Shown here piece by piece: positions 41,436 through 49,260 of a stretch of 64,000 nt of DNA. Each line of letters begins with the position of its first letter. Position 1 is the stretch's first letter. The notes under the pieces are model-generated. The model was not told the origin of the DNA, made no database searches, and was given only the letters and a program-made list of their open reading frames with translations. The stretch is from DASUPK01 sp963724665. GTDB taxonomy: Bacteria; Actinomycetota; Thermoleophilia; Solirubrobacterales; 70-9. The position numbers and the translations under genes are program-made. Where the stretch lies: contig CAVRVH010000008.1 in assembly GCA_963724665.1 (NCBI GenBank), positions 62,001 to 126,000 on the forward strand, in the 5' to 3' direction.

Positions 41436-41900
41436 ATGATTCTGAAGCTCCGTGAGCGGATGGCCAATCGGGAAGAGGGTTTCACTCTTATCGAGCTCCT
41501 GGTCGTCATGCTCATCATCGGGATCCTCGCGGCTATCGCGATTCCCACGTTTTTCAACCAGCGCAACAAGGCAAGTGACTCGAGCGCCAAGGAAATGGCG
41601 CACACGAGCCAGGTGGCGGCAGAGACGATCGCCACTGACAACAACGGTTCGTACCTCACGGTGAGCCCGACCACGCTGAACGCGATCGATTCGTCGATCC
41701 TGACGGCGGCCGGTTCACCGCCGCATCCGTTTGCAAGCGCCGCGAGCGGCACCGCGAACAGCTGGACTGTGACGATGACGTCGCCGACCGGCAACACGTT
41801 CTCGATCGCCAAGAGCTCCACCGGCGTGCTGAGCTACACCTGCACCGTCCCCGCCGGTAACGACCGGGGTGGTTGTCCGACCGGCGGAAACTGGGGCTAA
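41436..41900 (+). CDS. pilA1: Type IV major pilin PilA, first copy
   Basis: Type IV prepilin of 154 residues. A 15-residue leader (MILKLRERMANREEG) ends in Gly, followed by FTLIELLVVMLIIGILAAIAIPTFF with the conserved Glu at +5. The globular part has one Cys pair near the C-terminus (YTCTVPAGNDRGGC), the likely D-loop disulfide. Ribosome-binding site AAGGAGA is 5-6 nt before ATG 41436. Regulated in cis by the GEMM-I riboswitch and a WhiG/FliA-type promoter; followed by a strong terminator. It is about 90 percent identical to the next pilin. Confidence 0.95.
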   Translation: MILKLRERMANREEGFTLIELLVVMLIIGILAAIAIPTFFNQRNKASDSSAKEMAHTSQVAAETIATDNNGSYLTVSPTTLNAIDSSILTAAGSPPHPFASAASGTANSWTVTMTSPTGNTFSIAKSSTGVLSYTCTVPAGNDRGGCPTGGNWG

Positions 41901-41951
41901 TCCCAGCTAGCCGATCTGCGTGACGCTCGAGAGGGCCTCACGTGAATCAGA

Positions 41952-41980
41952 GGGCGGGCCTTCGGGCCCGCCCTTTTTTT
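41952..41980 (+). terminator. Rho-independent terminator of the first pilin
   Basis: GGGCGGGCC-TTCG-GGCCCGCCC followed by seven T. A 9-bp GC stem with a UUCG loop; the best intrinsic terminator in the window. Confidence 0.93.
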
Positions 41981-42013
41981 GCGCGGCGCCATCCGCACTT
42001 TTCGGTCACTTGC

Positions 42014-42040
42014 TAAAGGCCTGCGGTTGTTGACCGATGC
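42014..42040 (+). promoter_or_regulatory. FliA/WhiG-type promoter of the second pilin
   Basis: TAAA (42014-42017), 15-bp spacer, ACCGATGC (42033-42040). It shares ACTTGCTAAAGGC with the first pilin promoter, but the leader to the ATG is about 100 nt shorter because no aptamer is present. Confidence 0.6.
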
Positions 42041-42119
42041 ATAACTCGTCCAAGAAAGCCAGCGGATCACCCGACATCCGGCAACGGGGCCCTGGCGTCA
42101 ACGTCCCTGGGAGGAAGAG

Positions 42120-42584
42120 ATGTCTGGAAAGCTCCGTGAGCGGATGGCCAATCGCGAAGAGGGTTTCACCCTCATCGAGCTCCTGGTCGTCATGCTCATC
42201 ATCGGGATCCTCGCGGCTATCGCGATTCCCACGTTTTTCAACCAGCGGAACAAGGCCAGTGACTCGAGCGCCAAGGAGATGGCGCACACCGGCCAGGTGG
42301 CGGCGGAGACGATCGCCACTGACAACAACGGTTCCTACACCACGGTCAGTCCGACCACGCTCAACGGGATCGACAAGTCGATCCTGACGGCGGCCGGTTC
42401 ACCACCGCATCCGTATTCGAGCGCGGCGAGCGGAACCGCGAACAGCTGGACGGAGACGATCACGTCGCCGACCGGCAACACGTTCACGATCGCCAAGAGC
42501 TCCACTGGCGTTCTGAGCTACACCTGCACCGTCCCTGCCGGTAACGACCGGGGCGGCTGCCCGACCGGCAACAACTGGGGCTAA
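42120..42584 (+). CDS. pilA2: Type IV major pilin PilA, second (tandem) copy
   Basis: A 154-residue prepilin, leader MSGKLRERMANREEG then FTLIELLVVMLIIGILAAIAIPTFF. It differs from the first copy at roughly a dozen positions in the globular domain (for example YTTVSPTTLNGIDKS against YLTVSPTTLNAIDSS). GGGAGGAAG lies just before ATG 42120. The DNA after the gene, including a stretch ending in a terminator, repeats that after the first copy, showing segmental duplication. Its leader lacks the c-di-GMP aptamer. Confidence 0.95.
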   Translation: MSGKLRERMANREEGFTLIELLVVMLIIGILAAIAIPTFFNQRNKASDSSAKEMAHTGQVAAETIATDNNGSYTTVSPTTLNGIDKSILTAAGSPPHPYSSAASGTANSWTETITSPTGNTFTIAKSSTGVLSYTCTVPAGNDRGGCPTGNNWG

Positions 42585-42632
42585 TCCCAGCTAGCCGATC
42601 TGCGTGACGCTCGAGAGGGCCTCACGCGAAGC

Positions 42633-42666
42633 AGAGGGCGGGCCTTTGGGCCCGCCCTCTCTTTTT
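42633..42666 (+). terminator. Rho-independent terminator of the second pilin
   Basis: AGAGGGCGGGCC-TTTG-GGCCCGCCCTCT followed by CTTTTT. A 12-bp stem, homologous to the terminator after the first pilin. Confidence 0.93.
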
Positions 42667-42750
42667 GCCCGGAGCCGGCGGCAAACTGGGGCTAGCGCCG
42701 CCCGGCAAGCCGCCACGCTCTTTCGTACGAACGGCCAGCGAGATCAAATC

Positions 42751-42783
42751 TGGGTATGGGCAGCCGGGCAGGCGTGCCGATGC
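42751..42783 (+). promoter_or_regulatory. GCCGATGC promoter element of the minor pilin operon
   Basis: GCCGATGC (42776-42783) lies 19 nt before ATG 42803. There is no TAAA at the expected distance, but TGGGTATGG (42751-42759) stands 16 bp upstream, and the same TGGGTATGG-N16/17-GCCGATG pair precedes pilM. Confidence 0.42.
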
Positions 42784-42802
42784 ATGGACGGAGCGTGCAT
42801 CG

Positions 42803-44233
42803 ATGCACTTGCGCATCCTGAAAAGAATCCGGAGTGAGCAGACCGGGATAACGCTGATCGAGGTGTTGATCAGCTCGGTGGTCCTCGTGATCATCTCCAC
42901 CGGCCTGTTCATGTCGCTGACCGCGGGGAACCGCGCCACGGCCACGGAGCGCCACCGCGCCAAGGCCAACGACCTGGCCGAGCAGGAGCTCGAGCGGGTG
43001 CGCTCGCTGCGGATCGGCGACCTCTCGTCCTGGAACTCGACGCGGCGTGTGCTCGAGGACGGCACCGAGCTCGCCTCCAACGCGAGCTGTCCCGCCGGCG
43101 GGACGACGTGTTACACGATCACGTCGAGCACCCAGTTCAGCACCGAGCCCGCGTCGACGAGCACCTGCGCCTCCGGTACCGGATCCCGCGACTACCTCCA
43201 GCTCCAGGTCTCGGTGAGCTGGACCGGGATGAGCGCCACTGCGAAGCCCGTCACCGCCGGGACGGTGATCTCTCCGCCGAACGGCTCGCTCATCCCCAAC
43301 AGCGGATCGCTGCTGGTTCAGATAGACGACGCCAACAGCACTGGCATCCCAGGGGTCACCCTGACCGGAAGCGGAGCGGGCTCGTTCAGCGGGACCACGG
43401 GGGCCACCGGGTGCGTCCTCTGGCGCAACCTCCCCGCGGGCAACTACTCGATGACCGCGGCTGGGGCTGCCACCGGCATGGTCGATCCGGATGGCAACGC
43501 CCCGGCGGCACAAACCGTCAGCGTCGTCGACCAGGCCACCAACACGGTCAACCTTCAGTACGACCAGCCCGGGTCGATCCCGGTCACGTTCACTACCCGC
43601 CGCCAGAGCGACAACGCCTTGGTCAGCGTGCTGCCGAACGGGCAGCCCGTGAAGGCGGATTCGCTGATCGCCTTCAACACCGGGATGACGACGGGCCCGA
43701 AGCGATTCGGAACGCCGGGAACGTTCGCGAGCACGATCACGGCGAGCGGCTTGTTCCCGTTCAGCTCACCTGACTCGGTCTACGCCGGTCTGTGTCAGAG
43801 CTCGACGGTCGGGGGAGCGGCGGTGGCGAGCATCAACGTTCCCGCGGGCGGCAGCCAGTCCGCGACCGCGCAGCTGCCGGCTCTGCATCTCAACGTGTAC
43901 CAGGGGTCGACCACCACCAGCGCGAAGGCGGTCGGAGCGACCGTGACGGTCGAGGACCTGCTCTGCCCCAACAACCCGACGTCCGGCTTCAAGCGAACCT
44001 TTACCACCAACAGCTCGGGCCAGCTCGACAACCCGGGTTTGCCGATGAGCGACTATCGGATCTGCGCGACCGCGAACGTCTCAGGGATCGGCAACAGGAA
44101 GATCCGCACGGGCGACACGCTGGCACCCGCGAACGTGAGCCTCGACGACCCCGCCGACCTCAACAACCCCAGCACGGCCCTCGACCTCTTCCTGCAGGGG
44201 ACGGGTTCGACCTCCGGGAGCACCTGTCCATGA
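42803..44233 (+). CDS. Minor pilin (PilV-like) with exported CnaB/Ig-like domains
   Basis: Prepilin-like protein of 476 residues. The N-terminus HLRILKRIRSEQTGITLIEVLISSVVLVI has the G-x4-E processing pattern. The globular part is unusually long: a Cys-containing region to about residue 150, then NSGSLLVQIDDANSTGIPGV, TGATGCVLWRNLPAGNYSM, the pattern of CnaB-type beta-domains, then further beta-rich sequence with Cys residues. Likely a tip or adhesin-type minor pilin. Start ATG 42803 avoids 46 unrelated upstream residues. Overlaps the next gene by 4 nt. Confidence 0.82.
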   Translation: MHLRILKRIRSEQTGITLIEVLISSVVLVIISTGLFMSLTAGNRATATERHRAKANDLAEQELERVRSLRIGDLSSWNSTRRVLEDGTELASNASCPAGGTTCYTITSSTQFSTEPASTSTCASGTGSRDYLQLQVSVSWTGMSATAKPVTAGTVISPPNGSLIPNSGSLLVQIDDANSTGIPGVTLTGSGAGSFSGTTGATGCVLWRNLPAGNYSMTAAGAATGMVDPDGNAPAAQTVSVVDQATNTVNLQYDQPGSIPVTFTTRRQSDNALVSVLPNGQPVKADSLIAFNTGMTTGPKRFGTPGTFASTITASGLFPFSSPDSVYAGLCQSSTVGGAAVASINVPAGGSQSATAQLPALHLNVYQGSTTTSAKAVGATVTVEDLLCPNNPTSGFKRTFTTNSSGQLDNPGLPMSDYRICATANVSGIGNRKIRTGDTLAPANVSLDDPADLNNPSTALDLFLQGTGSTSGSTCP

Positions 44234-44928
44234 GGGCCATCAGAGAGGACAGCGGCTTCACCCTGGTCGAGCTGCTGATGACCATGCTGACCTCGCTGGT
44301 CGTGATGAGCGCGATCGTGATGATGCTGACGACATCGCTGCGGAACCAGGACCGCATCAACCAGCGGGTTGACGCAAACCAGCGGGTGCGGCCGGTGATG
44401 ACGCACATCATTCAGGAGCTCCACTCGGCCTGTATCGCGCCGCGGATGACGCCGATCATCGGGGACGGCACCACCAACGGAAGCACCGGCACGCGGATCT
44501 CGTTCCTCTCCAAGAGCGGCGCCACGGTCACGCCGACGCCGGACCTGCACGTGATCATCCTCAGCGGTGGGACCCTGTCCGAGTCCGTGTTCCCGGCGAC
44601 CGGCGGCGCGCAGCCCGGGCCTTGGACCTTCTCGTCCACCGCCTCCTCGAGCACCCAGCTGCTCACTCAGGTCTCGGCGCCGGCGTCCGGGATGTTCCAG
44701 TACTACGACTTCGTTAACGGGCAGGTCGACACGGCGCCGACCGCCGTGCCGCTGAGCGCGACCGATGCCGCCAAGGCCGCGATCGTGAAGATCACCATGT
44801 CGAGCTCACCCACCAGGGGCGTCTCGACATTCGATCCCGGCTCCCCGCTGGTCGTCTCCAACTCGGCCGATCTGAGGCTGGAGAACGCTGGGCAGTTCCC
44901 GAACCAGGACAACCTGCCATGCGTCTGA
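44230..44928 (+). CDS. Minor pilin, PilW-like
   Basis: A 232-residue prepilin-like protein: leader MRAIREDSG then FTLVELLMTMLTSLVVMSAIVMMLTTSLRNQDRINQRVDANQR, the class III-type long N-terminal helix. The exported part is beta-rich with a single conserved-looking Cys pair (HSACIAP and the C-terminal NLPCV). The ATG overlaps the stop of the preceding gene and its stop overlaps the next ATG, so the three minor pilin genes are coupled. PilW assignment rests on position and length. Confidence 0.8.
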   Translation: MRAIREDSGFTLVELLMTMLTSLVVMSAIVMMLTTSLRNQDRINQRVDANQRVRPVMTHIIQELHSACIAPRMTPIIGDGTTNGSTGTRISFLSKSGATVTPTPDLHVIILSGGTLSESVFPATGGAQPGPWTFSSTASSSTQLLTQVSAPASGMFQYYDFVNGQVDTAPTAVPLSATDAAKAAIVKITMSSSPTRGVSTFDPGSPLVVSNSADLRLENAGQFPNQDNLPCV

Positions 44929-46526
44929 TCCGAGCCCGCATCCGAGCGCTCGCCGCGGGAGAGGCCGGCTACACGCTGATCGCCGTGCTCGGCGCGACCT
45001 TCCTGGTCTCCCTGTTGGTCACGGCCGCCCTCGCCGCGACCAACGACGACCAGCGGCTGATCTCCCTCGACCTGGAGCAGAAGCAGGCCTACGCGGCGGC
45101 GCAGGCCGGCATCGCCGACTACACGTACCACCTCAACAACGACAGCGGCTATTGGACCCGCTGCACCAACGTCCCGACGCCGAACGCCGTCAACCAGCAG
45201 ACTTCGACGGCGAATCGCAGGCCGGTTCCGGGCTCCACCGACGGCTCGACTTACGCGATCCAGCTTCTGCCGGCGACGGGCCAGTTGGTCTGCGATCCCA
45301 ACAACCCGACCCAGTCGATGCTCGAGTCGAGCGGCTCGAACATCGGCACGTTTCGGATCCGCTCCATCGGCTACAGCGGCACCGAGAAGCAGTCGATCGT
45401 CGCCACCTTCAAGCAGGCGACCTTCCTCGACTACGTCTACTTCACCCAGCTCGAGACGTCGGATCCGGTGACCTACGGCTTCGCCAATCCGTCGGCGGCG
45501 CTGACCGGCGCCTACAGCCAGTGCACCAAGTTCCGGCGCGACGGCCGCGAGAGCTCACCGATCCCGGGCACCAACAACCAGTTCTGCGACCAGATCGTCT
45601 TCGTGGGCGGTGACCAGATCGACGGCCCGGTGCACACCAACGACGACCTCGCCGTTTGCGGCAGCCCCAGCTTTGGGCGTAACTCGGCAGACGTCACGGA
45701 GGTCAGCGCGCCGCCGAGAGGCTGGAATCCCGGCAGGAACTGCTCCGGCAACCCGAACTTCGTCGGCCCCTTCGCGACGAATGCACCCGTACTGACCCCG
45801 CCGGTCACCAACGGATCGCTGAAGACCTTCGCCGGTCCCAGCTACACGTACACGGGCCAGACGTCGATCACGCTGAGCGGAAACACCATGTCGATCAACG
45901 GAGGCGCGTTCGTAGCCGTGCCCAGCAGCGGGGTCGTCTATGTGCAGAACGGTGCCTGCACCTCCTCGTACTCGCCGTTCACCGTCACCTATCCGGCCAG
46001 CTCGGGCTGCGGCAACGCGATCGTGCACAGCAGCGGCACCTACTCCGGGCAGCTCACGATCGCAGCCGAGAACGACATCATCATCGACGACGACATCAAG
46101 CGCTCGAGCAGCTCCGCCGACCTGCTCGGCCTGGTGGCCAACAACTTCATCCGCATCAAGCATCCGGTCTGTCCCTCCAGCAACCTCGGGTGCTCGAGCG
46201 GCACGACGACCTCGGAGACCGCCAAGGGCTCGTGCAACAGCGGCGTCAACGGCACCGGATCGAACCCGAACATCCAGATCGATGCAGCGCTGCTCGCCAT
46301 CGACCACTCCTTCATCGTCGATCACTACGACTGCGGCTCGAGCCTGGGCACTCTGACCGTCAACGGCGCGATCGCTCAGAAGTTCCGCGGAGCAGTCGGG
46401 ACCACCGGCGGCACGGGATACATCAAGGACTACAACTACGACGACCGCCTCCGCTACCAGGAGCCGCCGCACTTCTTCGATCCGGTGCAGTCCGCCTGGC
46501 ACGTGCAGCGGGAGACCCTCGGGTAG
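44919..46526 (+). CDS. PilX-like pilus assembly protein
   Basis: A 535-residue protein with N-terminus RALAAGEAGYTLIAVLGATFLVSLLVTAALAATNDDQRL, a prepilin-like helix lacking the usual Glu at +5 (Ala-Val instead), as in some PilX proteins. The large exported domain has many Cys (CTKFRRDGRE, NNQFCDQIVFVGGDQIDG, CGSPSF, NGACTSSYSP, CPSSNLGCSS, DHYDCGSS), probably disulfide-linked, and the segment GPVHTNDDLAVCG seen in pilus-associated beta-helix-like proteins. Possibly a tip-complex component. Confidence 0.72.
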   Translation: MRLIRARIRALAAGEAGYTLIAVLGATFLVSLLVTAALAATNDDQRLISLDLEQKQAYAAAQAGIADYTYHLNNDSGYWTRCTNVPTPNAVNQQTSTANRRPVPGSTDGSTYAIQLLPATGQLVCDPNNPTQSMLESSGSNIGTFRIRSIGYSGTEKQSIVATFKQATFLDYVYFTQLETSDPVTYGFANPSAALTGAYSQCTKFRRDGRESSPIPGTNNQFCDQIVFVGGDQIDGPVHTNDDLAVCGSPSFGRNSADVTEVSAPPRGWNPGRNCSGNPNFVGPFATNAPVLTPPVTNGSLKTFAGPSYTYTGQTSITLSGNTMSINGGAFVAVPSSGVVYVQNGACTSSYSPFTVTYPASSGCGNAIVHSSGTYSGQLTIAAENDIIIDDDIKRSSSSADLLGLVANNFIRIKHPVCPSSNLGCSSGTTTSETAKGSCNSGVNGTGSNPNIQIDAALLAIDHSFIVDHYDCGSSLGTLTVNGAIAQKFRGAVGTTGGTGYIKDYNYDDRLRYQEPPHFFDPVQSAWHVQRETLG

Positions 46527-46530
46527 GCCC

Positions 46531-46558
46531 TAAAGGCCGCGGTCGCAGGAGCCGAGAG
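46531..46558 (+). promoter_or_regulatory. FliA/WhiG-type promoter of pilD
   Basis: TAAAGGCC begins at 46531; TAAA is followed by 16 bp and GCCGAGAG (46551-46558). Same TAAAGGC start as both pilin promoters. The ATG is 8 nt downstream of the -10 element. Confidence 0.48.
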
Positions 46559-46565
46559 AAGCACC

Positions 46566-47324
46566 ATGTTCCCCATCGCCTCCCTGGCCTTCGTCGGCGG
46601 AATCATGACCGGCAGCTTTGTCGGGCTTGTGGCTCACCGGGTTCCGCGGGGATCGTCGGTCGTCGGCGGACGCTCTGTCTGCGACTCGTGCGGAGTGCAG
46701 ATCGCCGCGTACGACAACGTTCCGGTGCTCTCCTGGCTCTTCCTTCGCGGCCACTGTCGCTCCTGCGGGGCGACGATTCCGCTGCGCTACCTGCTGGTCG
46801 AGCTGGCGCTCGGCGCCGCCTTCGCGGCGACTGCCGTCGTCTTCCACGACGATCCGGGCCAGCTGGCGCTGGGACTGGTCTTCGTGGCGATGCTGGCCGC
46901 GATCACGCTCACTGACCTCGAGCGCCACATCATCCCGAACAAGATCCTGATCGCCGGCGCCGTGGCGGGCCTTGCCATCGCCGCCGCGACGGATCCTTCG
47001 AGCCTGCCCGAGCGCGGCATCGCCGCCCTGGCAGCGGGAGGGCTCCTGCTCCTCATCGCGCTCGCCTATCCCCGTGGGATGGGCATGGGTGACGTCAAGC
47101 TCGCCGCTGTGATGGGGCTCTACCTGGGCAGCTCAGTTGCGGTGGCGCTCGCCGTCGGGATCGTCAGCGGCGCCCTGGTCGGGATGGGAGTGATGCTCCA
47201 CCGGGGCTCCGGAGCCCGGAAGCTGGCTGTGCCATTCGGGCCCTTCCTGGCGCTGGGGGGCGTCGTGGCCCTGCTGGCGGGCGATCAGCTCGTCAATGCC
47301 TACCTGAACGCATTCGTTCGCTAG
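46566..47324 (+). CDS. pilD: Prepilin peptidase PilD
   Basis: Bifunctional leader peptidase/N-methyltransferase of 252 residues with about seven membrane helices. Cytosolic zinc site C39xxC42 and C64xxC67 in SVCDSCG and GHCRSCG. Aspartyl protease residues Asp117 (TDLERHIIPN) and Asp176 (GMGMGDVKLA). It cleaves after the Gly of the prepilin leaders encoded just upstream and methylates the new N-terminus. Its own promoter candidate precedes it. Confidence 0.96.
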   Translation: MFPIASLAFVGGIMTGSFVGLVAHRVPRGSSVVGGRSVCDSCGVQIAAYDNVPVLSWLFLRGHCRSCGATIPLRYLLVELALGAAFAATAVVFHDDPGQLALGLVFVAMLAAITLTDLERHIIPNKILIAGAVAGLAIAAATDPSSLPERGIAALAAGGLLLLIALAYPRGMGMGDVKLAAVMGLYLGSSVAVALAVGIVSGALVGMGVMLHRGSGARKLAVPFGPFLALGGVVALLAGDQLVNAYLNAFVR

Positions 47325-47341
47325 TCCACTCTCATCAGTCT

Positions 47342-47375
47342 TGGGTATGGCGCAACTGACCGTAACGGCCGATGG
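47342..47375 (+). promoter_or_regulatory. GCCGATGG promoter element of pilM
   Basis: TGGGTATGG (47342-47350), 17 bp, GCCGATGG (47368-47375), then 27 nt to ATG 47403. Same paired motif as before the minor pilin operon. Confidence 0.42.
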
Positions 47376-47402
47376 GGGGGATGAGGCAAACAGCCTCCAA
47401 CG

Positions 47403-48470
47403 ATGGCCTCAGTAATGAAGAACAACTCCATCATCGGGCTCGACATCGAATCGGGCAGCGTCGCCGCGACCGAGGTGCCGTCGCGGGGCGATCGTTCCGT
47501 GGGGCGCACGGCGATCGCGCCGCTCGAGCCGGGGGTCGTGCGCGAGGGTGAGGTTCATGACCCGGCCGCACTGAGCCAGGCGCTCGCCGATCTTTTCTCC
47601 GAGCACAAGCTCGCGAAGACGGTCCGCCTGGGGATCGCCAACCAGCGCGTCGTCGTTCGCACACTGCGCCTGCCGAGGATCGAGGATCCGGATGAGCTCG
47701 ATGCCGCGGTCCGCTTTCGCGCACAGGACGAGATCCCCATGCCTCTCGACCAGGCCGTCCTCGACCACCGCGTGATCGGCCGGAGCGAGGGTGCGGACGG
47801 AAATGCGCAGATCGACGTCCTCGCTGTGGCGGCGCGCCGCGACATGATCCATCCGCTGGTCCAGGTGCTCAGGGACGCCGGCCTCACTCCCGCCGGCATC
47901 GATCTCTCGGCCTTCGGCATGATCCGGGCCCTCGGCGGCGGAAACGGCGTGCCCGTCGACCAGTCCGGCGAGCTGCCCGTTCCGACGACGCTCTACTGCC
48001 ACCTCGGCGACCTCACCAACATCGCGGTCGCTCGCGGCGATGGCTGCCTCTTCACCCGCGTCAGCCCTTTTGGCGTCGAGACGATCGCCGACCGGCTCGC
48101 CAGCCGGGAGGGCGTCTCACTGGACGAGGCCCGCGAGCTGCTGATGGAGGTGGGCCTTGAGGAGGATCTGGAGCTTTTCAACCGCGAAGACGGCAGCGCG
48201 GCGGCCCGCGAGGAGCTCGAGCGCGGGGCCAGCAAGCTCAGCGACGAGCTGCGCATGTCGATGGACTACTACGGCGCCCAGGAGGGGGTCACGCCGATCG
48301 AGCGGGTCATCGTCTGCGGCGCCGGCAGCTCAATCCCCGGGCTCCCCGAGCGGATCCGGCCGGACCTCGGCCTGGAGGTTTCCCGGGAAGCGCCACGCGA
48401 GCTCTTCCACCTCGATTCCGAAGACGCCGCCCGTCTCACCGTCTCCTACGGCCTGGCCCTCGGGGAGTGA
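47403..48470 (+). CDS. pilM: Type IV pilus assembly protein PilM
   Basis: Actin-like (FtsA-fold) cytosolic protein, 355 residues: IIGLDIESGSVAATEV (phosphate 1 loop) at 10-25, then LGIANQRVVVRTLRLPRIEDPDELDAAVRFRAQDEIPMP in parts, LYCHLGDLTNIAVARG (phosphate 2 region) and VIVCGAGSSIPGLPERI (adenosine loop). It binds the N-terminus of PilN and aligns the assembly platform. First gene of pilM-pilN-pilO-50163. ATG 47403 used; ATG 47415 is an alternative. Confidence 0.93.
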   Translation: MASVMKNNSIIGLDIESGSVAATEVPSRGDRSVGRTAIAPLEPGVVREGEVHDPAALSQALADLFSEHKLAKTVRLGIANQRVVVRTLRLPRIEDPDELDAAVRFRAQDEIPMPLDQAVLDHRVIGRSEGADGNAQIDVLAVAARRDMIHPLVQVLRDAGLTPAGIDLSAFGMIRALGGGNGVPVDQSGELPVPTTLYCHLGDLTNIAVARGDGCLFTRVSPFGVETIADRLASREGVSLDEARELLMEVGLEEDLELFNREDGSAAAREELERGASKLSDELRMSMDYYGAQEGVTPIERVIVCGAGSSIPGLPERIRPDLGLEVSREAPRELFHLDSEDAARLTVSYGLALGE

Positions 48471-48475
48471 GCTGA

Positions 48476-49258
48476 ATGCGTCCCGTCAACCTGATCCCCC
48501 CCGACGAGCGAGGCAGCGATCGCGGCACGATGCGCACCGGGGCGTTTTCCTACGTCGTGATCGGTGCCCTCGCCCTCGCCCTGCTCGGCATGATCGCGCT
48601 CGCGTTCACCAGCAAGCAGGTCTCCGATCGCAAGTCCGAGGTGGCCAAGCTGACGGCGCAGGAGCAGCAGGCCGAGGCGAAGGCGCAGAGCCTGCAGGCA
48701 TTCGCAAACTTCCGGGCGGTCCAGCAGCAGCGCTCAACCACGATCACCAGCCTCGCGCAGAGCCGCTTCGACTGGCAGCGGGTGATCGATGAGCTCGCGC
48801 GCGTGATTCCGTCCAACGTCTGGCTCGTCCAGCTCGCCGGAACGGTCAATCCGCAGGTCAGCCTCACCGACGCTCCTGAGATCCAGATCCGCGACGACGT
48901 CGCGGGCCCGGCGCTGGAGCTCGTGGGCTGTGCGCCCAACCAGGACGCCGTTGCGGGCTTCGTCTCGGCTCTCGAGGAGATCGATGGCGTCACCCGGGTG
49001 GGTCTCCAGCAGTCATCGAAGGTGGACGACAGTGGCTCCATTGGAGGCGCCGCGGTCACGTCCGCGTCGGGCCAGGAGACCAACTCCGAGTGCCGGACCA
49101 ATGCGAAGATCCCGAAGTTCGAAATCGTCGTCGCCTTCGATTCGGTCCCGACCCCGAGCGGAGCGGTCACCGACCCCTCCGTACCGCCTTCACTGGCGAC
49201 CACGGCCACCTCCCAGGCCACCTCCCAGCCAACCTCGAGCCCCTCGACGGGAGGCTGA
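48476..49258 (+). CDS. pilN: Type IV pilus assembly protein PilN
   Basis: Bitopic membrane protein of 260 residues. The N-terminal MRPVNLIPPDERGSDRG is the PilM-binding motif of PilN. One helix (FSYVVIGALALALLGMIALAF), then a coiled coil (VSDRKSEVAKLTAQEQQAEAKA) and a ferredoxin-like domain (RVIPSNVWLVQLAGTVNPQ). The C-terminus is Thr/Ser/Pro-rich. It is 5 bp after pilM and 2 bp before pilO. Confidence 0.92.
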   Translation: MRPVNLIPPDERGSDRGTMRTGAFSYVVIGALALALLGMIALAFTSKQVSDRKSEVAKLTAQEQQAEAKAQSLQAFANFRAVQQQRSTTITSLAQSRFDWQRVIDELARVIPSNVWLVQLAGTVNPQVSLTDAPEIQIRDDVAGPALELVGCAPNQDAVAGFVSALEEIDGVTRVGLQQSSKVDDSGSIGGAAVTSASGQETNSECRTNAKIPKFEIVVAFDSVPTPSGAVTDPSVPPSLATTATSQATSQPTSSPSTGG

Positions 49259-49260
49259 TC

